Part shown: positions 5,984-14,329 of the stretch, piece after piece
Position numbering within the stretch: the stretch's first letter is position 1
Layout of the letters: every line of letters begins with the position of its first letter
Assembly (NCBI GenBank): GCA_001785615.1
Contig: MFUG01000003.1
Coordinates: 22,265-58,688 of the forward strand
Direction: 5' to 3'
Length of the DNA: 36,424 nucleotides
Origin: Candidatus Nomurabacteria bacterium RIFCSPHIGHO2_02_FULL_42_19
GTDB lineage: Bacteria; Patescibacteriota; Minisyncoccia; Phycocordibacterales; UBA9973
Program-made: the position numbers and the translations under genes
The notes under the pieces: generated by a model
The model's database searches: none
Seen by the model: only the letters and a program-made list of their open reading frames with translations
Told to the model about the DNA's origin: nothing

Positions 5984-6934
5984 TCAATAAACATTTACTC
6001 CGATTTTCTCCCGCACTTCAGCCATTTTGGCGGAGGCAACTTTTTTGGCTCTCTCCCCTCCCTCGGCGAGGATGGCGAGCGCGCCTTTTATATCTTTCTC
6101 AAAATTTTTCCTGCGTTCACGCATAGGAGCAATGAATTTTTCCAGGTCTTCAATTAGAAGCTCTTTTAATTCTTTATATTTGCCCGCCTTTTTTTCATAA
6201 ATTTTCTTAAGCTCACTTTCAGGCCGAAGAAGTTTGTGGATTGCATACACATTCTCGGGTCTCTCTCCGCTGGAATCCGTAACAATACTCATCACACATT
6301 TTTTAATTTCTTCATACTCAGCAAAAAGCGGAATAGTGTTGCCATAGCTCTTGCTCATTTTTCGGCCGTCCGTCCCGGGCACTACCGCTACTTCTTTCAT
6401 AATCAGCACCTCTGGAATTTTGAAGGTCTCACCGTATATCCGATTGAATTTCTCCGCTATGTCCCGAGAAATTTCTACATGTTGTTTCTGATCGGCGCCC
6501 ACTGGTACTACGTCTGGACTGTAAAGCAAAATATCGGTCGCCATCAGTACCGGGTAATTAAAAGTACCCACATCAATTTCTTTATTCTTCGCCTCCGCGT
6601 CTTTGAAAGCATGCGCCCGCATGAGATACGGCATGGTGACAATAGTATCAAAGATCCAAGTGAGCTCAGTATGTTCGGAAATATCACTTTGCTTAAAAAG
6701 TACTACTTTTTTGGGATCCAGTTCCACTGCAAGATAATCAAGAAGTAAGTTAATTATATTTTCTTTCATCTCTTTTGGATTTTGAAGAGAATGCAGAGCG
6801 TGATAATCGGCTATCATGATAAAGCAATCATATGTTTCAGATAAATCCACGAATTGCTTCATGGCCCCAAAATAGTTACCAATATGGGCTTTTCCAGAGG
6901 ACTGAATTCCAGACAGCAATACCTTCTTAGACAT
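5984..6934 (-). CDS. trpS: Tryptophanyl-tRNA synthetase
   Basis: Class I synthetase charging tRNA-Trp. Length (316 aa) is normal for the family. The HIGH-equivalent is in SGKAHIGNYFG near residues 12-23, and the KMSKS loop is intact in GRKMSKSYGNT. MIADYHAL, DILLYSPDVVPVGADQKQH and the C-terminal helical anticodon-binding region are all present. A promoter TATGCTATAAT ends 8 nt before the ATG, so the 5' UTR would be very short. trpR follows after about 50 nt with its own promoter. The pairing of trpS with a Trp repressor gene is notable in a window without Trp biosynthetic genes. Confidence 0.97.
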   Translation of the reverse strand: MSKKVLLSGIQSSGKAHIGNYFGAMKQFVDLSETYDCFIMIADYHALHSLQNPKEMKENIINLLLDYLAVELDPKKVVLFKQSDISEHTELTWIFDTIVTMPYLMRAHAFKDAEAKNKEIDVGTFNYPVLMATDILLYSPDVVPVGADQKQHVEISRDIAEKFNRIYGETFKIPEVLIMKEVAVVPGTDGRKMSKSYGNTIPLFAEYEEIKKCVMSIVTDSSGERPENVYAIHKLLRPESELKKIYEKKAGKYKELKELLIEDLEKFIAPMRERRKNFEKDIKGALAILAEGGERAKKVASAKMAEVREKIGVNVY

Positions 6935-6942
6935 AATTGAAT

Positions 6943-6948
6943 ATTATA
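6943..6948 (-). promoter_or_regulatory. Extended -10 promoter of trpS
   Basis: TATGCTATAAT on the minus strand; the hexamer at 6948-6943 ends 8 nt before the trpS ATG. Confidence 0.6.
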
Positions 6949-7013
6949 GCATATTCCTGTCCGCCTTTGGCAGCTTTCCACATTTTAATAACATGCTTAC
7001 CCACTTTCCTACT

Positions 7014-7091
7014 TTGACTATTTTTCTCCCGTGCTAGAATGAAATTAATGGTCCGATCTCGAGTCCGACAGCGGTCGGACCCTCATCGGAC
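7014..7091 (+). promoter_or_regulatory. dnaB promoter and nested-hairpin leader
   Basis: TTGACT (7014-7019) and the extended -10 TGCTAGAAT (hexamer 7035-7040) are 15 bp apart. The predicted start, near 7047, is followed at once by two nested palindromes: outer GTCCGAT/ATCGGAC (7051-7057, 7085-7091) and inner GTCCGAC/GTCGGAC (7063-7069, 7074-7080). The mRNA would begin with this structure, about 25 nt before the ATG. Confidence 0.5.
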
Positions 7092-7117
7092 TCCAATAAA
7101 GATCAGAGCCAAACAAT

Positions 7118-8515
7118 ATGAAAACATCAAAAATGAAAAGTGAAAATTTGCGCATACCGCCGCAGAGTATCCCGTCCGAACAGGCGGTGTTGGGTTCTAT
7201 TATGCTCCGCAAGGACGCGATGCACGAAGTGGAAGACATGATCAGTCCGGATTCTTTCTACGTGGAGAAACATAAAATGATTTTTCAGGCAATGCTTGAC
7301 CTCTCCGGAAAGAATGAACCAATAGATATGCTTTCTCTTTCCACTAAGCTCACCGAGAAAAAAATGCTGGAGCGAGTCGGTGGCAACCAATACCTGGCAG
7401 AAATAGTAAATACTGTCCCCTCTTCGGTAAACATAAAACACTATGCCGAAATAGTGCAAAAAAAATATGTGCTGCGGAGTTTGATAGAAGCGGCGGACTA
7501 CGTGTCCGAGCTCGCCTTCGAAGAGGGTGAAGACCATATGGATGATATCCTGGACATGGCCGAGAAAAAAATCTTCAGCGTAGTGTCTTCGCCAAAAAAT
7601 CAAAAATACACCAGCTTGAAAGAGGCCTTGCCGGAGGCCTACGAACGTCTGGAAAGATTGCATGAGAACAAAGGTATGCTCCGCGGATTGCCGACCGGGT
7701 TTCGGGACTTGGACAATATGCTTTCCGGTTTGCAAAAGTCCGACTTGGTAATCCTGGCGGCCAGACCCAGTATGGGTAAAACCACGCTCGCCCTTGACAT
7801 CGCCCGCATGACCGCCACCGTGCATGATAAGTCCGTCGTGGTATTTTCTCTGGAAATGTCCTCCCAGCAACTGGTGGACCGTATGCTCTCCGCGGAGTCG
7901 CGCGTGAATGCCTGGAACTTGCGCACCGGACGACTTTCCTCGGACCGAGAATTTTCCCACCTGCGCGACTCCTTGGATAAATTAGCCAAGGCCAAAATTT
8001 ATATTGATGACCAGCCGGGCAACTCTATCGTCCGCATGAAGGCATTATGTCGGCGACTAAAAATTGAAAAGGGCCTCGACCTTATCGTGGTTGATTATCT
8101 GCAACTTATGACTACCGCCAAAAATTACGACTCCATGGTCAGCCAGGTGACGGAAATTTCAAGGTCTCTCAAATCGCTCGCCAAGGAGCTCAACGTTCCC
8201 GTGCTCGCCCTCTCTCAGCTCTCCAGGGCGGTAGAGTCACGTGGCGGCAAACCGCGGCTCTCGGACTTGCGTGATTCCGGATCCATAGAGCAAGACGCGG
8301 ATGTGGTGATGTTCATTCACCGGGAAGATAAGGGCAAGGAAGAATCCGAAAAAACAAACATTGCGGAGATTTTGATTGAAAAACACCGCAACGGCCCGAC
8401 TGGCAAAATTGAACTTTTCTTTGATACCAAAAGTACTACTTTCTTGACACTAGAGAAAAGCAGTATGAGTGAATTCGCTCAGTCAAAAATAAGCGGAGAC
8501 CTGGATGAATTCTAA
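7118..8515 (+). CDS. dnaB: Replicative DNA helicase DnaB
   Basis: Hexameric helicase that unwinds DNA ahead of the replication fork. The 465-aa protein has the N-terminal helical domain (from PPQSIPSEQAVLGSIML, residues 14-30), a linker, and a RecA-like core with Walker A ARPSMGKTT (GKT at 220-222), Walker B near VVDYLQLM, and the H4-type SLAKELNVPVLALSQLSR segment. ATG 7118 and an in-frame ATG at 7133 are both possible starts; homology begins after both. recR follows 3 nt after the stop. Codon use is more GC-rich here than in the AT-rich neighbours. Confidence 0.97.
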   Translation: MKTSKMKSENLRIPPQSIPSEQAVLGSIMLRKDAMHEVEDMISPDSFYVEKHKMIFQAMLDLSGKNEPIDMLSLSTKLTEKKMLERVGGNQYLAEIVNTVPSSVNIKHYAEIVQKKYVLRSLIEAADYVSELAFEEGEDHMDDILDMAEKKIFSVVSSPKNQKYTSLKEALPEAYERLERLHENKGMLRGLPTGFRDLDNMLSGLQKSDLVILAARPSMGKTTLALDIARMTATVHDKSVVVFSLEMSSQQLVDRMLSAESRVNAWNLRTGRLSSDREFSHLRDSLDKLAKAKIYIDDQPGNSIVRMKALCRRLKIEKGLDLIVVDYLQLMTTAKNYDSMVSQVTEISRSLKSLAKELNVPVLALSQLSRAVESRGGKPRLSDLRDSGSIEQDADVVMFIHREDKGKEESEKTNIAEILIEKHRNGPTGKIELFFDTKSTTFLTLEKSSMSEFAQSKISGDLDEF

Positions 8516-8518
8516 TAT

Positions 8519-9136
8519 ATGGATTCGATAGAAAAATTGACTGAAATTTTTAAAGAATTTCCCGGCATTGGCGAACGGCAAGCCAGACGCTTCGTCTATT
8601 TCTTGATGGGCAGGAATGGAGGATATGTTGGAAACCTTTCTCAATTAATCACGGACTTGAAAAAAGAAACAGCACAGTGCAAAGAGTGTTTCCGGTTTTT
8701 CAATCTACGCTATAGCGTAGATAAAAAAAACTTATGCGAAATATGCGCTGACAAAAATACTGATCCGGCCCTACTGATGGTGGTAGAGAAGGATTCTGAT
8801 TTTGAGAGTGTAAAGAAAAGCCGGGTGTATCAGGGAAAATATTTTATTCTAGGCGGACTGGTGCCGATAGTGGAAAAAACTACCAAAAGCCGGGTGCGTA
8901 TTGAAGAATTAAAAGCGAAAGTAAAAAACAGTAAGGGATTAAAAGAAATAATTCTTGCCTTTTCCCTAAACCCACAAGGCGACCATACGGACCAATACGT
9001 TCGCGAACAAATAAAAGATATCGCCGAAAAATTCAGCATCAAAATTTCCTCTCTCGGCCGCGGCCTTTCCACCGGCACCGAACTTGAATATTCAGACAAT
9101 GACACTCTCCGAAATGCGTTAAAAAATAGACAATAG
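8519..9136 (+). CDS. recR: Recombination mediator RecR
   Basis: Acts with RecF/RecO to load RecA at gaps. Visible elements of the 205 aa are an N-terminal helix-hairpin-helix (FPGIGERQARRFVYFLM), a zinc finger with Cys54, Cys57, Cys73 and Cys76, and a Toprim domain from LMVVEKDSDF onward. The zinc-finger loop is long (15 residues between Cys pairs), and its middle (about residues 62-68) is encoded by the perfect 20-bp palindrome ATCTACGCTATAGCGTAGAT at 8703-8722, found again at 22590 and, with another centre, at 13273. It starts 3 nt after dnaB and ends inside the first REP-like hairpin. Confidence 0.95.
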   Translation: MDSIEKLTEIFKEFPGIGERQARRFVYFLMGRNGGYVGNLSQLITDLKKETAQCKECFRFFNLRYSVDKKNLCEICADKNTDPALLMVVEKDSDFESVKKSRVYQGKYFILGGLVPIVEKTTKSRVRIEELKAKVKNSKGLKEIILAFSLNPQGDHTDQYVREQIKDIAEKFSIKISSLGRGLSTGTELEYSDNDTLRNALKNRQ

Positions 9137-9167
9137 AAATACACAGGCGTTGCCTGTGTATTTCTAT
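9133..9167. repeat. REP-like hairpin, left flank of transposase
   Basis: Perfect 16-bp stem ATAGAAATACACAGGC / GCCTGTGTATTTCTAT around loop GTT. It contains the last bases of recR. TTGCCT within it is placed as a -35 (16 bp) for the transposase -10. The right flank of the transposase carries a matching element. Confidence 0.75.
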
Positions 9168-9183
9168 ATGGTATACTTTAGAT

Positions 9184-9816
9184 ATGTCTTTAAGGAAACA
9201 ATCTTTTGCTGTTGGTGAATTTTATCACTTATATAATCGTGGTACTGAAAAACGAAAAATATTTTCAGATAGGCGGGATTACAATTATCTTCTGTTTTTA
9301 ATGTATATCTGTAATACAAAGAAAAGTATTAAATTAAGAGATGTAAGTAAAAAATTTGATCGCGAAGAAACCATAGTCAATATTGGCGCATACTGTCTAA
9401 TGCCAAACCATTTTCATATACTTATTCACGAAAAAATAGAAGGTGGTATCTCTAAATATATGCTTAAATTAATGACTGGTTATTCAATGTATTTTAATAA
9501 AAAATATAAACGTACTGGAAAATTATATGAGGGCGTATTTAAATCCACTCACCTAAGCACAGATAGATATTTAAAATATATTTACTCTTATATTCATCTT
9601 AATCCCGCTAAACTAATAAGTAAAAACTGGAGAGAAAATAAAAACAGAAATACTGTAAATTTATTAAATTACGTTTTTTCTTATCCATATTCAAGCTTAA
9701 AAGAATATTTAGAAGAAAAATTTAGGGTTATAAATTCTACGCCATTTCCAACTTATTTCAAAAAACCTATGGACCACAAAAGAGAACTTTTTGAATGGCT
9801 TAATTATGAGGGTTAG
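9184..9816 (+). CDS. REP-associated tyrosine transposase (RAYT, Y1/HUH)
   Basis: A 210-aa IS200-related single-strand transposase domain (TnpA_REP type). The HUH motif is in PNHFHIL (His76, His78), and the catalytic tyrosine lies in the RYLKYIYSYIHLNPAKL segment, about residues 128-144. The N-terminal FYHLYNRGTEKR is typical of the family. Hairpins with the same core AGGC-GTT-GCCT flank the gene on both sides, the organisation known as a REPtron. A -10 TATACT lies 6 nt before the ATG, suggesting a leaderless mRNA. Composition is AT-rich relative to dnaB/recR. All key motifs look intact. Confidence 0.9.
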   Translation: MSLRKQSFAVGEFYHLYNRGTEKRKIFSDRRDYNYLLFLMYICNTKKSIKLRDVSKKFDREETIVNIGAYCLMPNHFHILIHEKIEGGISKYMLKLMTGYSMYFNKKYKRTGKLYEGVFKSTHLSTDRYLKYIYSYIHLNPAKLISKNWRENKNRNTVNLLNYVFSYPYSSLKEYLEEKFRVINSTPFPTYFKKPMDHKRELFEWLNYEG

Positions 9817-9823
9817 GAAATAC

Positions 9824-9850
9824 ATATACATAGGCGTTGCCTGTGTATAT
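9824..9850. repeat. REP-like hairpin, right flank of transposase
   Basis: ATATACATAGGC-GTT-GCCTGTGTATAT, a 12-bp stem with one T-G pair. It shares core and loop with the hairpin at 9133-9167 and lies 8 nt after the transposase stop. It touches the stop of the convergent HD gene. Confidence 0.75.
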
Positions 9851-10353
9851 TACTTAGTAACGTAAAATTCTAAATCTTGAGTTAATTTAAAAACTAAATT
9901 TTTTGGCTCGGAGTCTGGATAATTATTTAAAAAGTCCCGAATCCAAAGAATGTATTGATTATTGTAAGGTTTCTTTGAGTTAGCTTTTCTCATCTCAATA
10001 AAGCTTCTTAAGTGATCTGTAAAATCAGCCAATTTAATTATTTTAGCTTCTTGGGAAATGGTCTTTAGCTTTTTATAATATTCTGTTTTCTGCTGTTCGT
10101 TGTAATTTTTAGGATGAGAAACTTCAACCACTAAATCTGCAACAGTTTTGGAGAAATTTTGCTCCAATTCTTCATAAGTTGTATCTGTGTCTTCTAAGGT
10201 ATCATGTAAAATAGCCGCAGTCAGAACCTCCAGGTCATCAACATGAAATTCATTTTGCAAAACTGCAAGCACGTTCAAAAAGTGATTTTTTATATTTGCT
10301 ACTTCAAACTTTTTAGTTGAGAATTTTATAGCTAAATCAAGTTGACTAACCAT
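9850..10353 (-). CDS. Small HD-domain hydrolase, SpoT/MESH1-like
   Basis: A 167-aa protein equal to the HD hydrolase module of RelA/SpoT enzymes alone. The metal-binding set is visible: His24 (IKNHF), His50-Asp51 (ILHDTLEDTDTTYEEL) and Asp110 (IIKLADF); Glu54-Asp55 is the ED catalytic pair. No ppGpp-synthetase, TGS or ACT domain follows. The family member MESH1 hydrolyses ppGpp or NADPH; which substrate applies here cannot be read from sequence. It follows rplU on the same strand after 8 nt and may be co-transcribed. The transposase converges on it. Confidence 0.8.
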   Translation of the reverse strand: MVSQLDLAIKFSTKKFEVANIKNHFLNVLAVLQNEFHVDDLEVLTAAILHDTLEDTDTTYEELEQNFSKTVADLVVEVSHPKNYNEQQKTEYYKKLKTISQEAKIIKLADFTDHLRSFIEMRKANSKKPYNNQYILWIRDFLNNYPDSEPKNLVFKLTQDLEFYVTK

Positions 10354-10361
10354 TAGAAAAT

Positions 10362-10679
10362 TTATTTTATAGCAGTAATTTTTACTTTGAAGAATGGCTG
10401 GCGGTGGCCGGCTCGGCGCAGATAGCGGGACTTTTGTTTATATTTTATTACCATAATCTTGCGAGCGCGGCCGATTTCTACGATTTCCGCAGCTACTTTC
10501 GCTCCCACAATATAAGGCGTGCCGATAGTGGTGTCCTTCCCGTCATCCACGAGCAAAACCTTATCGAAAGAGATCTTATCCCCCTTTTTGTATTCCCCTA
10601 TGATTTTCTCAACAGAAAGAGTGGTCCCCTTGGAGACCTTGTACTGCTTCCCGCCTGTTTGGATTACTGCAAATTCCAT
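10362..10679 (-). CDS. rplU: Ribosomal protein bL21
   Basis: Large-subunit protein, 105 aa from the chosen ATG at 10679 (MEFAVIQTGGKQYKVSKG), a normal bL21 length. The C-terminal KYKQKSRYLRRAGHRQPFFKVKI is the conserved rRNA-binding tail. Upstream in-frame codons lack homology, and a TATAAT box sits 9 nt before this ATG, so the longer frame is unlikely. The usual partner rpmA (bL27) does not follow; an HD hydrolase does. Confidence 0.95.
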   Translation of the reverse strand: MEFAVIQTGGKQYKVSKGTTLSVEKIIGEYKKGDKISFDKVLLVDDGKDTTIGTPYIVGAKVAAEIVEIGRARKIMVIKYKQKSRYLRRAGHRQPFFKVKITAIK

Positions 10680-10743
10680 ATTTTGCATATTATATGAAAT
10701 TTCCGAAAAACGCAAGCAAAAGCAACCCTGAACCAAAGAGTAC

Positions 10744-10772
10744 TTGGTACGGGGCAGGATTTTTGTTATAGT
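10744..10772 (+). promoter_or_regulatory. Promoter of the AI-2E family gene
   Basis: TTGGTA (10744-10749), 17 bp, TATAGT (10767-10772). The -10 ends exactly 6 nt before the ATG at 10779, so the predicted transcript begins at the start codon. Confidence 0.65.
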
Positions 10773-10778
10773 ATATGG

Positions 10779-11813
10779 ATGCAGACGAAAATCATTGAGC
10801 GCTATTTTTTCTTCGGCCTCTTATTCGCCACACTCATTTTCACTTTTCTAATTTTTCGCCCTTTTTGGGTAGTGTTGGTGCTGGGTATTTCTTTTTCCAT
10901 AGTTCTATACCCCTTCTATGAGTGGTTGATAAAAAAGCGTTTGCCCCCTACTCTATCCGCCCTGATAACCGTATTTTTCTTCACTTTACTGCTTTGCGGT
11001 CCGCTTTTAGGTATTGGGGTTATGATTTTTAATCAAAGTCAAGAGGTCTATTATTCAGTGGTGAACGGTGGCGCCGCTAAACCATTTTTAGATAAATTAG
11101 ATAGTTCTATAAATCAATTTTTGCCTAGTGGGGCTGGCTTGGATGTGCACGAAAGGGTGACTGATTTTATTTCTTATGTGTCAAAAAATATAGCGAGCAT
11201 CTTCAGCGCCACTATTTCTGCTTTCTTTTCTTTTGCTCTAATGCTTTTAATTATTTTCTACTTCCTGAAGGATGGAGAGAGGTGGAGTAGGGCAATTATT
11301 GTGCTCTCCCCGCTCTCCGATAAAGACGATGAGAAAATAATAGAGCGACTAAAGCTGGCCGTAAATGGCGTCATCACTGGCAATCTTTTAATTGCCTTGG
11401 TGCAGGGAGTCCTGCTGGGACTCGGACTATGGATTTTTAGTGTTCCGAACGGAGCGCTCTGGGGAGTGGTAGCGGCAGTGACTTCCCTCTTACCTACTTT
11501 TGGCACTGCTTTCGTGTCCGTCCCGGCGATTCTCTTCCTCATTGCTATGGGAGATACGACTTCCGCCGTAGGCCTCTTTATTTGGGCAGTGGTGGTGGTT
11601 GGACTGGTAGATAATTTTTTAACTCCATTTTTAGTCGGCCGAAAGACAAATATCCCGGCGCTCCTTATTCTCTTTTCAGTTTTGGGAGGAATTTCGGTCT
11701 TGGGCCCGGTAGGGGTCCTGGTGGGACCGCTGACGATCTCCTTGCTTTATACTCTTATCTCAATTTATCGGAATGAATTCAAACAAAATGCAGAAGGCGA
11801 TACAGTTATATAA
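10779..11813 (+). CDS. AI-2E family transporter (PerM-like)
   Basis: A 344-aa integral membrane protein of the AI-2E/PerM exporter family. Several hydrophobic spans are visible: two near the N-terminus (about residues 10-45), one near 65-85, and a block from about 150 to the end containing GALWGVVAAVTSLLPTFG and the family-like FLVGRKTNIPALLILFSVLGG and GPVGVLVGPLTISLL. Substrates are uncertain across the family; export of small molecules or ions is inferred. Its 3' end overlaps the cysS start by 41 nt, suggesting co-transcription. It diverges from rplU. Confidence 0.85.
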   Translation: MQTKIIERYFFFGLLFATLIFTFLIFRPFWVVLVLGISFSIVLYPFYEWLIKKRLPPTLSALITVFFFTLLLCGPLLGIGVMIFNQSQEVYYSVVNGGAAKPFLDKLDSSINQFLPSGAGLDVHERVTDFISYVSKNIASIFSATISAFFSFALMLLIIFYFLKDGERWSRAIIVLSPLSDKDDEKIIERLKLAVNGVITGNLLIALVQGVLLGLGLWIFSVPNGALWGVVAAVTSLLPTFGTAFVSVPAILFLIAMGDTTSAVGLFIWAVVVVGLVDNFLTPFLVGRKTNIPALLILFSVLGGISVLGPVGVLVGPLTISLLYTLISIYRNEFKQNAEGDTVI

Positions 11814-13173
11814 TACCCTCTCCCGAGAGAAGGAGGACTTTTCTCCAATTGATCCAAAGGAAGTCCGAATTTACACCTGCGGACCAACGGTCTACGACTA
11901 TACGCATATCGGGAACTATCGCGCTTATGTTTTCGCCGATGTTTTGAAAAGAATGCTTGAGTACAATGGACTAAAAGTAAATCATGTAATGAACTTAACC
12001 GACGTAGATGATAAAACTATCCGTAATTCTCAAAAGGAGGGTAAAACGTTAAAAGAGTTTACAGAATTTTACACCGAAAAATTTTTTGAAGACATAAAAT
12101 CACTTAATATCGTTCCGCCAACCAAATTTACCAAAGCCACTGACAATATTGAGGCCATGGTGGAGCTTATTAAAAAGCTCCTAAAAAATAATCTGGCTTA
12201 TAAAAGCGCAGACGGCAGTATTTATTTTGATATTAAAAAATTTAAAAATTACGGCCGTCTTTCCGATTTAGACCTGGAAGCGCAAAAAGAAAATGCCTCA
12301 GGAAGAATTAAGTCGGATGAATACGACAAGGACAACGTACAGGATTTCGCATTGTGGAAGGCCTGGGACCAGAAGGATGGTGATGTCTTTTGGGACCCCT
12401 CGACCTCCTTCGGGGCAAGCACTAAACTTGGTAAGGGCCGTCCGGGCTGGCACATTGAATGCTCGGCAATGAGCATGAAATTTTTAGGTGAGCAACTGGA
12501 TATTCATACTGGCGGAGTTGATTTAATATTTCCTCACCATGAAAATGAGATAGCCCAGTCCGAAGGCGCGACCGGAAAACAATTTGTGAAATATTGGCTG
12601 CATAACGAATGGGTTCTGGTGGACTCCAAAAAAATGGCAAAGTCGCTCAATAACTTTTACACCTTGCGAGACCTGATAAACAAGGGTATTAACCCGCTTG
12701 CCTACCGATTTTGGCTTTTAATGGCTCATTATAGAACGAGAATAAACTTCGTGCTCGGTGCCCTAGAAGGTGCCGAAACGGCCTTAAAACGCCTCTATGG
12801 GCTCTATATTGGCCTTGGTGGCGACATCGGAAAAATCGACAAAGAATACCAAAAAAAGTTCAAAGAACGCATCGGGGACGACCTGGATACCCCTCGAGCA
12901 TTGTCTCTCCTTTGGGACCTGATAAAAGACCCGGACGTCTCCGCCACTGATAAAAAAGCGACGATTTTGGACTTTGATAAAGTGCTCGGGCTTGATTTTG
13001 AAAATATTAAAGAGGAAGAAATTCCGGAAGAAGTAAAAAAGTTAGTGGAAGAGCGAGAAGAAGCTCGGCGAAATCAGGACTTCAAGAAATCAGATGTATT
13101 ACGAGATGAAATAAATACTCTCGGCTACGGAGTAAAAGACACCCCCGACGGTCAAAAAATTTCTAAGAATTAA
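11773..13173 (+). CDS. cysS: Cysteinyl-tRNA synthetase
   Basis: Class I synthetase charging tRNA-Cys, 466 aa. Visible: zinc ligand Cys36 in YTCGPTVYDYTHIGNYR with the HIGH-type HIGN at 45-48, further zinc ligands in GWHIECSAM and HHENE, and KMSKS as KKMAKSLNNF. Around residues 208-218 the segment DPSTSFGASTKLGKG replaces the usual short SPWGKGRPGW lead-in; it is encoded by a palindrome at 12396-12415 and looks like an in-frame repeat insertion next to the active site. Start 11773 or 11788 is possible; both overlap the upstream transporter gene. Confidence 0.95.
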   Translation: MNSNKMQKAIQLYNTLSREKEDFSPIDPKEVRIYTCGPTVYDYTHIGNYRAYVFADVLKRMLEYNGLKVNHVMNLTDVDDKTIRNSQKEGKTLKEFTEFYTEKFFEDIKSLNIVPPTKFTKATDNIEAMVELIKKLLKNNLAYKSADGSIYFDIKKFKNYGRLSDLDLEAQKENASGRIKSDEYDKDNVQDFALWKAWDQKDGDVFWDPSTSFGASTKLGKGRPGWHIECSAMSMKFLGEQLDIHTGGVDLIFPHHENEIAQSEGATGKQFVKYWLHNEWVLVDSKKMAKSLNNFYTLRDLINKGINPLAYRFWLLMAHYRTRINFVLGALEGAETALKRLYGLYIGLGGDIGKIDKEYQKKFKERIGDDLDTPRALSLLWDLIKDPDVSATDKKATILDFDKVLGLDFENIKEEEIPEEVKKLVEEREEARRNQDFKKSDVLRDEINTLGYGVKDTPDGQKISKN

Positions 13174-13265
13174 TCTATTTCCTTTTGACTTTTTACTAAA
13201 TCTATGGATTTTTGAAATAATGCTCGTAAGCTGGGTATATTTGTTGCTGATAATTTAGTACAATT

Positions 13266-13299
13266 TATCCACATCTACGCCATGGCGTAGATGTGGATA
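13266..13299. repeat. Perfect 34-bp palindrome between cysS and metK
   Basis: The centre is ATCTACGCCATGGCGTAGAT (13273-13292), extended on each side by TATCCAC/GTGGATA. The left half contains a full DnaA-box sequence TTATCCACA (13265-13273), and the right half the near-copy TGTGGATAT. It lies in the 172-bp gap between two convergent genes. There is no U-tract, so simple termination is not evident. Two relatives occur at 8703 and 22590. Confidence 0.7.
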
Positions 13300-13345
13300 T
13301 TGGGAGAGTTGAGATATTCTAATAATAGCTAAAAATTCATAAAAT

Positions 13346-14329
13346 TTAATTCTCCCACGGAAAGTCCGGCCGGCCGAAATGGCCCCATTTTGCAGTATCG
13401 GCAAATTTTACATTGTTTAAATTGAGTGTTTTTTTGATTCCTGCGGGACTTAAATCATATCCCTCGATTTTTATTTCTTTGCCATCAAGTACTGCTGTGG
13501 CCATCACCGGTTCGGGTTTGCCAATGGCATAGGCAAGTTTTATGAATACTTCTTTTGCTTTTTTATTTTTTACAAAATCAGCTGCAATCTTCCGCGCCAT
13601 GTAGGCCCCGCTTCTGTCCACTTTAGTATAATCCTTGCCCGAGAAAGAACCTCCGCCGATAGGTATTTCTGGGCCATAATTATCAACAACTATTTTTCTT
13701 CCAGAAAGACCTGTATCAGCATCAAAGCCGCCCAGCATCCACTCGCCCGCTGGATTGATTAAATATTCCTCCGCTTTAATTATATTTTTGACGAAGGGTA
13801 AAAGTTCGCTATTTTTTGAATTCTGGAAACTTACTACCACTGTTTTTATCCCGACGTTAGCAGTCGGGACTCCGACCCCTCCGGGCCTCGGAGCTTTCTC
13901 TTCAATTGTTACCTGCACTTTGCCATCATAAGGATATTTTTCATAAACTTTTTTGCATAAATTTCTGGCAAGTTCGTATTCCAGTGGCATCATATTCGGT
14001 GTTGCGTCTGTGGCATAACCTTTCATTACGCCTTGATCTCCCGCCCCGCCAGTATCAACCCCATGAGCGATGCTTTCACTCTGTTTTGATAATTTTACCG
14101 CAACCTGGAAATTCGCACCTACAATTTTTTTTACAATTGCTTCTATGTCCGGGGTACTTCTACTTGTCACTTCCCCATTTACAGTTATTAAGTTGTGCCC
14201 GCCCATGACCTCTACCGCTACACGGGACTTTTTATCGCCCGCTAAATATGCGTCCAAAATAGAGTCCGCGATAAAATCGCAAATCTTGTCCGGATGACCA
14301 GGACTACAGAACTCCGCCGTCTTAAGCAT
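13346..14329 (-). CDS. metK: S-adenosylmethionine synthetase, short form
   Basis: Makes S-adenosylmethionine from Met and ATP. At 327 aa it is about 50-60 residues shorter than the common enzyme, but the signature motifs are present: GHPDKICDFIADS, GAGDQGVMKGYATDAT, the P-loop-like GGGSFSGKDYTKVDRS, and the terminal WGHFGRPDFPWE. Residues about 147-161 (APRPGGVGVPTANVG) are encoded by a palindromic repeat at 13863-13893, related to those in grpE and the ATPase gene at 15796. It overlaps the upstream 78-aa ORF by 8 nt; both follow dnaJ. Confidence 0.95.
   Translation of the reverse strand: MLKTAEFCSPGHPDKICDFIADSILDAYLAGDKKSRVAVEVMGGHNLITVNGEVTSRSTPDIEAIVKKIVGANFQVAVKLSKQSESIAHGVDTGGAGDQGVMKGYATDATPNMMPLEYELARNLCKKVYEKYPYDGKVQVTIEEKAPRPGGVGVPTANVGIKTVVVSFQNSKNSELLPFVKNIIKAEEYLINPAGEWMLGGFDADTGLSGRKIVVDNYGPEIPIGGGSFSGKDYTKVDRSGAYMARKIAADFVKNKKAKEVFIKLAYAIGKPEPVMATAVLDGKEIKIEGYDLSPAGIKKTLNLNNVKFADTAKWGHFGRPDFPWEN

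Noticed and set aside
7127-7960. 277-aa ORF antisense to dnaB
   Set aside because: Shadow of the GC-rich dnaB codons; unrelated to any family and fully inside a certain gene.
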